Shown here piece by piece: positions 48,805-57,923 of a stretch of 64,000 nucleotides of DNA. The translations under genes and the position numbers were made by a program. The DNA comes from Algihabitans sp965233705 (lineage in GTDB: Bacteria > Pseudomonadota > Alphaproteobacteria > Kiloniellales > DSM-21159). Location of the stretch: contig CBDDTF010000002.1 of the NCBI GenBank assembly GCA_965233705.1, positions 1 to 64,000 on the forward strand, read 5' to 3'. Below the pieces are notes generated by a model. The model made no database searches. It worked only from the letters and a program-made list of their open reading frames with translations, and had not been told where the DNA came from. Position 1 is the stretch's first letter. Every line of letters begins with the position of its first letter.

Positions 48805-49461
48805 TCAGTCGAAGTCCTGCATCTGCCGCTCGATCTCCTCGCGGCTGAGCTGGCGCGGAAAGACGGCCTGGCGCATCAATGCCTTGGAGAGCAGCGCGCG
48901 GTAGTGGCTGCGCGGCACGTCGACCGTGCCGAACTGGCGCAGGTGCGGCGTGGTGAATTGAGTGTCCAACAGCGCGAAGCCGCCCTTGCGCAGGCGCATG
49001 ATCAGATGCACCAGCGCCACCTTGCTGGCATCGGTCTCGCGGCTGAACATCGATTCCCCGAAGAAGGCCGCCCCCAGGGCGACGCCGTAGAGGCCGCCGA
49101 CCAGCGTCTCCTCGCCGCTGTCCGGGTCGATCCGCCAGCTCTCCACCGAATGGCCGAAGCCCATGCGGTGCAACTCGGCGTAGAGCGCCTCTATGGTCGG
49201 ATTGATCCAGGTCTCCGGCCGGTTGTTCGCCCGCTCGGCACAACAGCGGATGGTCTCGCGGAAGGCGGTGTTGACGCGCACCTCGAAGAGGTCGCGCAGC
49301 ACCTTGCGCTTGAGCTTGCGCGGCACGTGCACCTGGTCCAGCGGCAGCAGGCCGCGCATCTCCGGGTCGATCCAATGGATCTCCGGGTCGTCACGGCTCT
49401 CCGCCATCGGGAAAATCCCGACGGCGTAGGCGCGAAGGAGCAACTCCGGCGTCAACTGCAT
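48805..49461 (-). CDS. aat: Leucyl/phenylalanyl-tRNA-protein transferase
   Basis: N-end rule enzyme (218 aa) adding Leu or Phe to proteins with basic N-termini, for ClpAP degradation. It starts with LTPELLLRAYAVGIFPMA. It contains WIDPEMRGLLPL, HRMGFGHSVESW, VGGLYGVALGAAFFGESMFS and LLDTQF, the main family blocks. The ATG at 49461 is the conventional start; the TTG at 49479 is not needed. It converges on the DUF2155 gene and follows accC by about 58 bp. Confidence 0.95.
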   Translation of the reverse strand: MQLTPELLLRAYAVGIFPMAESRDDPEIHWIDPEMRGLLPLDQVHVPRKLKRKVLRDLFEVRVNTAFRETIRCCAERANNRPETWINPTIEALYAELHRMGFGHSVESWRIDPDSGEETLVGGLYGVALGAAFFGESMFSRETDASKVALVHLIMRLRKGGFALLDTQFTTPHLRQFGTVDVPRSHYRALLSKALMRQAVFPRQLSREEIERQMQDFD

Positions 49462-49519
49462 GCGCCTTAGGTTAAGCAATCCTCCGCCCGCGTCCAGAGG
49501 GCGGCATGCAGAGGGCGCG

Positions 49520-50866
49520 CTATTTTGCGTGGCTGTCGAGCCAGGCTTCCAGCCAGTGGATGTCGTAGGAGCCGTCGATGAAGTCGGCCGCCGAGACCAG
49601 CCGACGATGCAACGGCAGGTTGGTGTCGATGCCGTCGACCACCATTTCCTCCAGCGCCCGGCGCAGCCGCATCAGGCATTCGTTGCGGTTGCGCCCCTGG
49701 ACGATCAGCTTGGCCACCAGGCTGTCGTAGTGGGGCGGCACGCGGTAGCCGCCATAGAGGTGGGAGTCGACCCGCACGCCGAGCCCTCCGGGGGCGTGGT
49801 ACTCGGCCACCCGGCCCGGCGAGGGCACGAAGGTGTCGGGGTTCTCCGCGTTGATGCGGCACTCGATGGCGTGCCCCTCGAAGACCACCTCGTCCTGGGT
49901 CAGCTCCAGCGGCTGGCCGTTGGCGATGCGGAGCTGCTCGCGCACCAGGTCGATGCCGGTGATCATCTCGCTGACCGGGTGCTCGACCTGCAGGCGGGTG
50001 TTCATCTCGATGAAGTAGAACTCGCCGTCCTCGTAGAGGAACTCCAGCGTCCCGGCCGAGCGGTAGCCCAGCTTCTGCATGGCGCCGATGGCGATCTCGC
50101 CGATGCGCGCGCGCTCGACCGCGTTGAGGGCCGGCGAGGGCGCCTCCTCGATCACCTTCTGATGGCGGCGCTGGATCGAGCAGTCGCGCTCGCCCAGGTG
50201 AATCACCCCGCCCTGGCCGTCGGCCAGGAGCTGCACCTCGATGTGGCGCGGCTTGGAGAGGTACTTCTCCAGATAGACCTCGTCGTTGCCGAAGGCGGCC
50301 TTGGCCTCGGCGCGCGCGGCCTGCACCTGGCTGAGGAACTCCTCCGGCCCGCGCGCGATCTTCATGCCGCGCCCGCCGCCGCCGGCGGCGGCCTTGATCA
50401 GCACCGGGTAGCCGATCTCGGCGGCCACCGCGGCCGCCTCCTCGGGGTCGCTCAGCGCCCCCTCGGAGCCGGGCACCACGGGAATGCCCAGGGAGCGCGC
50501 CGCCTCCTTGGCGCGCACCTTGTCGCCCATCAGGGCGATGTGCTCCGGCTCCGGCCCGACGAAGACGAAGCCGTGCTCCTCGACCATCTGGGCGAAGGTG
50601 GCGTTCTCCGAGAGGAAGCCGATGCCGGGATGGATGGCGTCGGCGCCGGTGATCGTGGCGGCCGAAAGGATCGCCGGCATGTTGAGGTAGCTCTTGGCCG
50701 ACGGCGGCGGCCCGATGCAGACCGACTCGTCGGCCAGGCGCACGTGCATGGCATCGGCGTCGGCTGTGGAGTGCACCGCCACGGTGTGGATGCCCATCTC
50801 CCGGCAGGCCCGGTGGATGCGCAGGGCGATCTCGCCGCGGTTGGCGATCAGGACCTTCTCGAACAC
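49520..50866 (-). CDS. accC: Biotin carboxylase of acetyl-CoA carboxylase
   Basis: ATP-dependent carboxylase of biotin on AccB (448 aa), first step of fatty acid synthesis. It has the N-terminal KVLIANRGEIALRIHRA, the ATP-grasp glycine loop AAGGGGRGMKIA, EKYLSKPRHIEVQLL and ECRINAENP. All are as in E. coli AccC. It follows accB with 12 bp between. Confidence 0.98.
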   Translation of the reverse strand: MFEKVLIANRGEIALRIHRACREMGIHTVAVHSTADADAMHVRLADESVCIGPPPSAKSYLNMPAILSAATITGADAIHPGIGFLSENATFAQMVEEHGFVFVGPEPEHIALMGDKVRAKEAARSLGIPVVPGSEGALSDPEEAAAVAAEIGYPVLIKAAAGGGGRGMKIARGPEEFLSQVQAARAEAKAAFGNDEVYLEKYLSKPRHIEVQLLADGQGGVIHLGERDCSIQRRHQKVIEEAPSPALNAVERARIGEIAIGAMQKLGYRSAGTLEFLYEDGEFYFIEMNTRLQVEHPVSEMITGIDLVREQLRIANGQPLELTQDEVVFEGHAIECRINAENPDTFVPSPGRVAEYHAPGGLGVRVDSHLYGGYRVPPHYDSLVAKLIVQGRNRNECLMRLRRALEEMVVDGIDTNLPLHRRLVSAADFIDGSYDIHWLEAWLDSHAK

Positions 50867-50878
50867 CGGCGCCCCGCC

Positions 50879-51319
50879 CTACTCGACGACGACGAGGGGC
50901 TCGCCGAACTCCACCGGCGTGCCGTCGTCGATCAGGACCGCCGTCACCTTGCCGGCGCGCGGGGCGGGCAGGTTGTTCATCACCTTCATCGCCTCGATGA
51001 TCAGCAGGGTCTGGCCCTCGCGCACCTCGTCGCCCACCTGCACGAAGGGCCGCGCGCCGGGCTCGGGCGCCAGATAGACCGTGCCCACCATGGGCGAGGT
51101 CACGGTGCCGGGGTGCGGCCCGGCCGGCGCCTCCTCGACCACCGCCGCCGCCGCGGCGGCGGCCGGCGCGGCCGGGGCCACGGCGTGCACCGGCGTCGCC
51201 TGGCGGGCCACCCGCAGGCGCCGGTCGTCGTCCTCGATCTCGATCTCGCTGAGGCCGGTCTCGTTCAAGAGCTCGGCCAGCTTGCGGATCGCCTCCTCGT
51301 CGATATCGTACTTACTCAC
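50879..51319 (-). CDS. accB: Biotin carboxyl carrier protein
   Basis: Carrier of acetyl-CoA carboxylase (146 aa). The N-terminal helix (IDEEAIRKLAELLNETGLSE), an Ala/Pro-rich linker (about 55-75) and the biotinyl domain with the lysine in IEAMKVMN are all present. It lies between aroQ and accC, one base after the aroQ stop, so the three form an operon. Confidence 0.97.
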   Translation of the reverse strand: MSKYDIDEEAIRKLAELLNETGLSEIEIEDDDRRLRVARQATPVHAVAPAAPAAAAAAAVVEEAPAGPHPGTVTSPMVGTVYLAPEPGARPFVQVGDEVREGQTLLIIEAMKVMNNLPAPRAGKVTAVLIDDGTPVEFGEPLVVVE

Positions 51320-51320
51320 C

Positions 51321-51779
51321 TCAGACCTCCACCTCGCTGCCGAGCTTCGCCGCCAGCGCTTGCAGCGCCAGCAGGTAGCCCTGCAGGCCCAATCCCATGA
51401 TCACGCCGTCGGCCGCCAGCGACACGTAGCTGTGGTGCCGGAAGGCTTCGCGGCGATGGATGTTCGACAGATGCACCTCGACCGTCGGAAGCTGGACCGC
51501 CTGCAGCGCGTCCAGCAGGGCGACCGAGGTGTGGGTCAACGCGCCGGGGTTGATCACCAGCGCGTCGACCGTGCCGCGCGCCTGCTGGACCCAGTCGACG
51601 AGCTGCCCCTCGTGGTTCGATTGCCGGCACTCCAGCCCCAGGCCGAGTTCGCCCGCGCGGCGCCGACAGGCCGCCTCCAGATCGGCCAGCGTCGCCCGGC
51701 CGTAGACCTCCGGCTCACGCGTGCCCAGCATGTTCAGATTGGGTCCGTTCAACAGCAGGACCCGCGGCGCAGCGGCCAC
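51321..51779 (-). CDS. aroQ: Type II 3-dehydroquinate dehydratase
   Basis: Shikimate-pathway dehydratase (152 aa), dodecameric. The N-terminal LLLNGPNLNMLGTREPEVYG holds the flexible loop, ESRQSNHEG-like ECRQSNHEGQL and VINPGALTHTS are the active site, and VEVHLSNIHRREAFRHHS carries the catalytic His. The start is taken as the GTG at 51779, which gives the family's normal length; an ATG 30 codons earlier has no conserved sequence. It is the first gene of aroQ-accB-accC. Confidence 0.96.
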   Translation of the reverse strand: MAAAPRVLLLNGPNLNMLGTREPEVYGRATLADLEAACRRRAGELGLGLECRQSNHEGQLVDWVQQARGTVDALVINPGALTHTSVALLDALQAVQLPTVEVHLSNIHRREAFRHHSYVSLAADGVIMGLGLQGYLLALQALAAKLGSEVEV

Positions 51780-51875
51780 TCTCTCAACCCCGCGATTCGG
51801 CTTGTCAGCTTGGCGGCAAGCGTTACCACGCGCGCCGCGGGGCGGCAACCGAACCGCGGCCCCGAACACGGAGTT

Positions 51876-53651
51876 TCACGCGGACTCGCGCGCCGCGCCC
51901 GCGCCCTTGGCCTGCCCCGCGCCCTTGGCCTGCCCCGCGCCCTTGGCCTTCCCGATGCGGGCCAGCGCCGCCGCGATGCTGGGGGCATAGGCGACCTGCG
52001 GCGGCCGCAGGCCGTGGGCGGCCAGGGCGCGCCGCACCTCCGGCCGGCTGCCGGTCAGCAGCACCCGGCCGCCGCGCCGCCGCGCCTTGCGCACCAGCCC
52101 CTCGACGGTCTGCGCCGCGGTGGAGTCGACGAAGGGCACGGCGCTGAAGTCGACGATCAGCACGCGGGGGGTCTCGGCGATGCGGTCGAAGACGGCGCCC
52201 ACGGCCGACGCGGCGCCGAAGAAGAAGGCGCCGGAGATGCGGAAGACCATCACCGCGCGGTCGCTGGCCGCGGCCTGGTCGTAGGGCCGGCGGGCCGGCC
52301 CGGTCTCGTCGGCGCGGTCCTCGGCCACCAGCGGCCGCTCGGCCTCGACCGCCGTGGCCTGCGCCATGCGGCGGAGCACCAGCAGCGCGCCGAGGGCGAT
52401 GCCGACCACGATCGCCTCGGTCAGGTCGCGGAACAGGGTCAGCGCCAGGGTGACGAAGAGCACCGCCGCCTCGCCCCGGGCGCGGCGCAGCAGGGAGGCG
52501 ATGGCCTGCCGCTCCACCATGTTCCAGGCGACCACCGCCAGCACCCCGGCCAGGGCCGCCAGGGGGATGGCGCTGGCCAGCGGCGCGGCCAGCAGCACGA
52601 AGAGCAGCAGGAACAGCGCGTGCAACATGCCGGCCACCGGCCCCTGGGCGCCGGCGCGCACGTTGGTCGCGGTGCGCGCAATGGTGCCGGTCACGCAGAG
52701 GCCGCCGAACAGGGCCGAGGCCACGTTGGCCAGCCCCTGGGCCACCAGTTCGCAGTTGGAGCGGTGGCGCCGCCCGGTCATGCCGTCGGCGACCACCGCC
52801 GAGAGCAGGGATTCGATGGCGCCGAGCAGCGCGAAGGCGACGGCGCTGGGCAGCACCGCGTTGATCTTGGCCAGCGAGACGTCGGGCAGGCGCGGCGCCG
52901 GCAGACCGCCGGGAATGCCGCCGAACTTGCTGCCGATGGTCTCCACCGGCAGGCCGAGGGCGGCGGTCGCCGCCGCCGCGCCGGCGACCGCGATCAGCAT
53001 GCCCGGCCAGTGCGGCCGCCAGCGCTTGAGGCCGAGGATCACCGCGATGCTCGCCAGCGCCAATGCCGTCGCCGCCGGGTCGAAGCTCGGCGCCGCGCGC
53101 CAGAGCACCGGCAGCTTGTCCAGCAGCGGCCCCGGCTCCGGCCCCGCCAGCTCCAGGCCGAAGAGCTCGCGGAGCTGGCTGACCAGAATCAGGCCGGCGA
53201 TGCCGGCGGTGAAGCCGACGGTGACCGGATAGGGGATGAACTTGATGTAGCTGCCCAGACGCAGCAGCCCCAGCAGCAGCAGGAACAGCCCGGACAGTAG
53301 CACCGCCAGCAGCAGGCCGTCGTAGCCGTGGGTCTGGACCGTGGTCAGCACCAGCACGATGAAGGCGCCGGCCGGGCCGCCGATCTGGAAGCGGCTGCCG
53401 CCCAGCGCGGAGACCAGGAAGCCGCCGATGATCGCGGTGTAGAGCCCCTGCGCCGGGGTCGCGCCGGAGGCCACGGCGATCGCCATGGACAGGGGCAGCG
53501 CGACGATCGCCACGGTCAGACCGGCCAGGGCGTCGGCGCGCAGATGGCGCAGGCCGTAGCCCTCGCGCAGAACGGTGACCAGCTTGGGCAGATAGAGCGC
53601 GAAAAAGGCGGCGCGCCCGGCGGACGCACCTGGAGCGGAGGCAGCGGACAT
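51876..53651 (-). CDS. SulP-family anion transporter with STAS domain
   Basis: Sulfate permease-type transporter (591 aa). The membrane part (about 20-440) begins LRADALAGLTVAIVALPLSM and has the GLYTAIIGGFLVSALGGSRF core. The STAS domain (about 465-570) includes RVLIVDFSAVPFVDSTA. The substrate could be sulfate, bicarbonate or a dicarboxylate. The C-terminal end carries a three-fold 18-bp repeat coding KGAGQA (about 51895-51950). Situated upstream of aroQ by about 100 bp on the same strand. Confidence 0.92.
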   Translation of the reverse strand: MSAASAPGASAGRAAFFALYLPKLVTVLREGYGLRHLRADALAGLTVAIVALPLSMAIAVASGATPAQGLYTAIIGGFLVSALGGSRFQIGGPAGAFIVLVLTTVQTHGYDGLLLAVLLSGLFLLLLGLLRLGSYIKFIPYPVTVGFTAGIAGLILVSQLRELFGLELAGPEPGPLLDKLPVLWRAAPSFDPAATALALASIAVILGLKRWRPHWPGMLIAVAGAAAATAALGLPVETIGSKFGGIPGGLPAPRLPDVSLAKINAVLPSAVAFALLGAIESLLSAVVADGMTGRRHRSNCELVAQGLANVASALFGGLCVTGTIARTATNVRAGAQGPVAGMLHALFLLLFVLLAAPLASAIPLAALAGVLAVVAWNMVERQAIASLLRRARGEAAVLFVTLALTLFRDLTEAIVVGIALGALLVLRRMAQATAVEAERPLVAEDRADETGPARRPYDQAAASDRAVMVFRISGAFFFGAASAVGAVFDRIAETPRVLIVDFSAVPFVDSTAAQTVEGLVRKARRRGGRVLLTGSRPEVRRALAAHGLRPPQVAYAPSIAAALARIGKAKGAGQAKGAGQAKGAGAARESA

Positions 53652-53754
53652 GGGATCGCGGAGGGCGGAGGTAGGATGAAAGATCCGCAGTCTACGGCGC
53701 CGCGCCCATTATTTCCAACATTTTTGTGTGAAAGAGCCCCCTCGCCCCGGCATG

Positions 53755-53890
53755 GCTGCCCTGCGGCGGGCCGGGCCCCGCGCCCGCGGGTCTGCCGGTC
53801 ACAAGAAAGCGGCTCTACAGCAGGCCGTTGGCGTGGGGCTTCGCGCCCGGCGGACGCGCCGAAGCGGGTCCGCCGGGCGCAAAGCCTCTA
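53755..53890. repeat. TAG-capped palindromes, degenerate (locus 6)
   Basis: On the minus strand, TAGAGCCGCTTTCTTGTGACC begins at 53817, which is a diverged copy of the TAGAGCAGGTTTCTTGTGAT type. Next to it, 53837-53890 is a hairpin with arms GCGCCCGGCGGAC and GTCCGCCGGGCGC; its outer TAGAGG, on the minus strand, holds the stop codon of the DsbA-like gene (53888-53890). This unit has a different core. Confidence 0.65.
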
Positions 53891-54688
53891 GCCGTCGTCG
53901 CGCGCCGCGGCCACGGCCTGCTCCAGGCGCGACATGGGGACGGCGCCAGGCAGGAGCTGCTCGCCGACGACGAAGGCCGGCGTGCCGGTGATGCCCAGGG
54001 CGTCGGCCAGGTCGTAGACGCTCTGGAGCTGCTCGTCGATCTCCGGGCTCTTCATGTCCGCCTGCAGGCGCGCCATGTCGAGGCCCAGCGACTCCGCCAG
54101 GCTCAGCACCTGCTCCTGGGTCAGCTTGCCGGAGCGCTCCATCATCGCGAAGTGGAAGCGCTCGTAGGCGTTCTGGCGCTTCGCCGCCAGCGCCGCCCGG
54201 GCGGCGAAGTAGCTCTCCGGCCCCAGGATCGGCCATTCCTTCATGACCAGCTTGATGTTGCCGTCGGCCTCCACCGCCTCGCGCAGCGGCTCGGCCACCT
54301 TGCGGCAGTAGGGGCAGTTGTAGTCGAAGAACTCGACCACCACGACGTCGCCGTCGGGGTTGCCCATCACCGGGTCGCCGGGATCGTTGGTCAGTGCGTC
54401 CTGGTAGGTGGTCAGGGCCTGGCCGACCCGGTCGGCCTCGGCCTGGCGCTGGCGCTGCTCGTAGATCCGCAACGCGTCGATCAGGATCTCCGGGTTCTCC
54501 AGCAGGGTGTCGCGCACCAGCGCGCGCACCTCGCGCTGTTCGGCCTCGCTCAGGCTGGCGTTCTCGCTCACGCTGCTCTGCTGCGGCTCGGCGGCGGGCG
54601 CGCCCGAGTCCTGCGCCACCACCATGCCGACGCCCAGGCCGACGAGGGCGGCGACGACCCAGGATCCCAACTGCTTCATCACGTGCAT
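53888..54688 (-). CDS. DsbA-family thiol-disulfide protein
   Basis: Exported thioredoxin-fold protein (266 aa) of the DsbA/Com1 type. A signal peptide (to about residue 25) is followed by a ScsC/Com1-like N-terminal helical extension (about 45-100), and a catalytic CPYC (Cys125-Cys128 in FFDYNCPYC), with cis-proline TGTPAFV near the C-terminus. It probably acts as an oxidase or isomerase in the periplasm. The stop codon TAG is the start of a palindrome (locus 6). A second ATG lies at 54679. Confidence 0.92.
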   Translation of the reverse strand: MHVMKQLGSWVVAALVGLGVGMVVAQDSGAPAAEPQQSSVSENASLSEAEQREVRALVRDTLLENPEILIDALRIYEQRQRQAEADRVGQALTTYQDALTNDPGDPVMGNPDGDVVVVEFFDYNCPYCRKVAEPLREAVEADGNIKLVMKEWPILGPESYFAARAALAAKRQNAYERFHFAMMERSGKLTQEQVLSLAESLGLDMARLQADMKSPEIDEQLQSVYDLADALGITGTPAFVVGEQLLPGAVPMSRLEQAVAAARDDG

Positions 54689-54824
54689 TCCTCTCCGGAG
54701 TGACAGGTCAGCGGCCCTTCTAGCCGGCCGATTGCGGCGGCGTCATGGCCCCGCCATTCACATTCGCGTGGGTGGTCCCGCCTCGGCGCCCTCGCCGGCG
54801 GGGCCTGAGCGGCCCTCGGGCGGC

Positions 54825-56261
54825 CTATTCACGCTCGCGCGCCTCGCGGGCCTCGCGCTCGGCCACCGCGGCCAGGTCCGAGGCGCGCAGCCAGCCCGGC
54901 GTGCCGCGCTCGAGCAGCCGCTGCGCCTTCTCCGCCTGGCCGAAGGCGTCGCGCCACTTGCCGCGGGCATAGTTGTATTCGGCCAGCGAGAGCGCGGTCA
55001 TGCCCTGGTTGCCGAGACGGCCGTGGGCGATCGACGACAGCCGCCAGGCGGTCGCGTTGTTGGGCTCGCGCGCCAGCACGGCGGTCAGGTTCTCCAGGGC
55101 GTCGCGGAAGGTCTGCTCGCCGCCCAGCTCGACCTGGACCTGCGCCAGCCGCAGGCGGAGCTGGGCGTCGCGCGGGCGCAGGGAGACGGCCCTGCGGTAC
55201 TCCGGCAGGGCCTCGGCGACGCGCTGGTTCTCCAGCAGCATCTGGCCGCGCAGCTCGTGGAAGTAGGGGTCCTCCGGCCGCTCGGCGATCAGGCCGTCGA
55301 GGATCTCCAGCGCCCGGTCGAGGAAGCCCTGCTTGAAGGCCGTGATGGAATGGGCGTAGCGCGCCGGCAGGCTGTCGTCATCCTTGGGGAAGAGGTGATA
55401 GACCTCGTTCGGCGGGCGCAGGAAGCCGGCCAGCTTGGCGCGCATGCGCTGGTGGCGCTCCTGCAGCTCCGGCGGCACGCCCTGACCGGTGTAGGGCGAG
55501 TCGCCGACTGCGCGCTCGAGGAAGGAGATGCGGTCGCTGGTCAGGGGATGGGTCCGCAGATAGGGGTCCTGCTGCGCCGAGAGCAGCACCTCCTGGTCCT
55601 CCAGCAGGCGGAAGAACTCCAGCAGCCCCTCCGGACTGGCGCCGGTGCCGCGCAGGTAGCGGACCGCCGCCTGATCGGCCGCCTGTTCCTGGCCGCGGGT
55701 GAAGGACAGCAGGTTGCGCAGAGCGATATCCTGGCCGCTGCGGTTGATCGCCGCCGCCACCCGTCCGTCGCCGGTGGCGATGCCGGCCAGGATCGCCAGC
55801 AGGCTGCTGGCCGCCGCCGTGACGCCGGCGGTCTCGATCTCCTCGCGCCGCCCGATATAGTGGCCGGCGGCCAGGTGGCCGGTTTCGTGGGCGATCACGC
55901 CGAGGGTCTGCAGCGGGGTTTCCGAAGCCATCAGGAAGCCCGTGTGCAGGAACATCTTGGACCCCTGGGTGACGAAGGCGTTGAGCGAGTCGTCCGCGAT
56001 CAAGTACACGTCGATGGCGCTCGGGCTGAGGCCCGCGGCCTGGAACAGAGGGGTGGCGTAGGTCCTGATGGTGTCTTCGATCTCGGCGTCGCGAATGACC
56101 GAAAGGCTGCGCTGCTGCGCGGCCGCCGGCCCGCTGCCCCCGACCGCGACGGCAAGCAGCGACACGACGAACAGGCCGGCGGCCAAGGGCGCACGCCAGC
56201 GCGCCGCCCGGCGCGGCCGGCCCTCGGTCCTCGTCCCTGTCTGGCGCAAGATGCGGTGCAT
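54825..56261 (-). CDS. M48 metalloprotease with TPRs (BepA/YfgC-like)
   Basis: Periplasmic zinc protease (478 aa) of the BepA type, which helps assemble and clear outer-membrane proteins. A signal peptide ends about residue 48 (PAAAQQ). The site is HETGH (His125, Glu126, His129), with the third ligand in the GQEQAADQAA block. TPRs follow (about 300-470). The ATG at 56261 overlaps the start of the divergent GGT-like gene, so their promoters must lie inside each other's coding regions or the starts are downstream. Confidence 0.9.
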   Translation of the reverse strand: MHRILRQTGTRTEGRPRRAARWRAPLAAGLFVVSLLAVAVGGSGPAAAQQRSLSVIRDAEIEDTIRTYATPLFQAAGLSPSAIDVYLIADDSLNAFVTQGSKMFLHTGFLMASETPLQTLGVIAHETGHLAAGHYIGRREEIETAGVTAAASSLLAILAGIATGDGRVAAAINRSGQDIALRNLLSFTRGQEQAADQAAVRYLRGTGASPEGLLEFFRLLEDQEVLLSAQQDPYLRTHPLTSDRISFLERAVGDSPYTGQGVPPELQERHQRMRAKLAGFLRPPNEVYHLFPKDDDSLPARYAHSITAFKQGFLDRALEILDGLIAERPEDPYFHELRGQMLLENQRVAEALPEYRRAVSLRPRDAQLRLRLAQVQVELGGEQTFRDALENLTAVLAREPNNATAWRLSSIAHGRLGNQGMTALSLAEYNYARGKWRDAFGQAEKAQRLLERGTPGWLRASDLAAVAEREAREARERE

Positions 56262-57894
56262 GCTGTCCCGTGCGGTCGCCCCCCTCGCCGGAGAGGGTAG
56301 GTGCGCGGCGGGCGCGCCGCAACGCGCCAGCGCGGGAAGGCCGGGAACGCCCCGGTTTCGTGGCACCCTTGCGGCCGGTGCCGCGGCGCTGCTGCTGGCC
56401 GGCTGCGCCGAGGGGCCGGAGAGCGGCCTGCTGGTCTCGGTCGAGGGCTTCGCCGGCCTGGTCGCCGCCGACGAGCCCAACGCCGCCGTGGTCGGCCGCG
56501 ACGTCCTGGGCAACAACGGCAGCGCCGCCGACGCCGCCGTGGCCATGGGCCTGACCCTGGCCGCCACCCTGCCCTCGCGGGTCGGGCTCGGCGGCGGCGG
56601 CACCTGCCTGGTGTGGAGCGACGGCGACCGCCTGGGCGACGCGCTGGTCTTCCCGCCGGTGCGCGGCGCCGACGGCACGGTGCAGCCCCGCCTCGCCCGC
56701 GCCATGGCCCTGTTGCACGCCCGCTACGGCACCCTGCGCTGGGAGGAACTGGTGGCGCCGGCCGAGAACCTGGCGCGCTTCGGCTTCATCGCCAGCCGGG
56801 CCTTCGCCCGCGACCTGGAGGCGGCGCGCGGCCGCCTCGCCCAGGACCCGGAGCTGGCCGCCCTGTTCCAGACCGAGGCGGGCGACTGGATCGAGGAGGG
56901 GCAGCGCCTGCGCAACGTCGAGCTGGCCTCGCTGCTCGGCGGCCTGCGGGCGCAGGGCGGCGGCTACCTGCACAGCCCCAGCCTGGCCAGCCGCTATGCC
57001 GAGGCGGCGGCCCAGGCCGGCGTACCGATGGACCCGCGCGCGATCCGCGACGCCAAGGCCGAATTCCTGATTCCCCTCGAGCTGGCGGTGGGCGACAGCC
57101 TGCTGCTGCTGCCGCCGCCGCGCAGCAGCGCCGGCGTCGCGGCCGGGCAGATGTGGCGGCTGCTCGACCGGGCCGACTGGGCCGACGCGCCGCCCGCCCG
57201 CCAGGCGCGCCTCAGTGCGGAGGCCGGCCTGAAGGCCCTCGCCGCGCGCCAGGTCTGGATCGGCGCCGACGGCCTGCCGGTGGTCGAGCCGCAGACCCTG
57301 ATCGGCGCGGAGTCGATCCGCGAAATGGCGGCCGCTCCGCCGCCGCCGGCCACCGGCAGCGACGAACCGCCCTTCGCCGCCGGCTTCGTGGTCGGCGACC
57401 GGCGCGGCAACGCGGTGAGCTGCAGCTTCAGCCTGAACGGCCTGTTCGGCCGCGGCCGCCTGGCCAGCGGCCTGGGCGTCGTGCTGCCGGCGCCGCCGCC
57501 GGAGACGGCCCGCAACAGCGCGCCGCTGGCGGTCGGCCTGGTCGCCGACCCGGACACCGGCCGGCTGGACCAGGCGATCACCGCCAGCGGCGGCGAAGCG
57601 GGCTTCCAGCATCTGGTGCAGGTGCTCCAGCGCCTGGTCGAGGCGGAGGCCGAGGCCGGGGCCGCCCTGCGCGCGCCGCGCCTGGTCTGGCAGGGCGGGC
57701 GCATCATCGCCGAGCAGGGCGTCGAACTGACCGAGGTCGAGGCCGCCTTCCCCGGCGTGCCGCTGGTGCGCCGGCCCGACGTCGGCCTGGTCAACGCCTT
57801 CACCTGTCCGCAGGGACTGCAGCAGGACGGCGCCCAGCCCTGCACCGTGGCGGCCGATCCGCGCGGCTTCGGCCTGGCCGAGCGGGCGCAATAG
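56260..57894 (+). CDS. Gamma-glutamyltransferase-like lipoprotein, nucleophile missing
   Basis: Envelope protein (544 aa) with the gamma-glutamyltransferase fold: NNGSAADAAVAMGLTLAATL and SRVGLGGGG at about 85-115 are the GGT start region. At the usual autocleavage site (TTHxSVVD in active enzymes), the sequence reads PFAAGFVVGD (Phe372, Ala373, Ala374), so the catalytic threonine is absent. The following GNAVSCSFSLN is conserved. A lipobox LLLAGC places Cys49 as lipidated. It may be a structural or binding pseudoenzyme. The ATG at 56260 is paired divergently with the M48 gene; 56251 is an alternative. Confidence 0.8.
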   Translation: MLSRAVAPLAGEGRCAAGAPQRASAGRPGTPRFRGTLAAGAAALLLAGCAEGPESGLLVSVEGFAGLVAADEPNAAVVGRDVLGNNGSAADAAVAMGLTLAATLPSRVGLGGGGTCLVWSDGDRLGDALVFPPVRGADGTVQPRLARAMALLHARYGTLRWEELVAPAENLARFGFIASRAFARDLEAARGRLAQDPELAALFQTEAGDWIEEGQRLRNVELASLLGGLRAQGGGYLHSPSLASRYAEAAAQAGVPMDPRAIRDAKAEFLIPLELAVGDSLLLLPPPRSSAGVAAGQMWRLLDRADWADAPPARQARLSAEAGLKALAARQVWIGADGLPVVEPQTLIGAESIREMAAAPPPPATGSDEPPFAAGFVVGDRRGNAVSCSFSLNGLFGRGRLASGLGVVLPAPPPETARNSAPLAVGLVADPDTGRLDQAITASGGEAGFQHLVQVLQRLVEAEAEAGAALRAPRLVWQGGRIIAEQGVELTEVEAAFPGVPLVRRPDVGLVNAFTCPQGLQQDGAQPCTVAADPRGFGLAERAQ

Positions 57895-57923
57895 CCGAGC
57901 CGGCACGACAGGAGTCGCAACCG

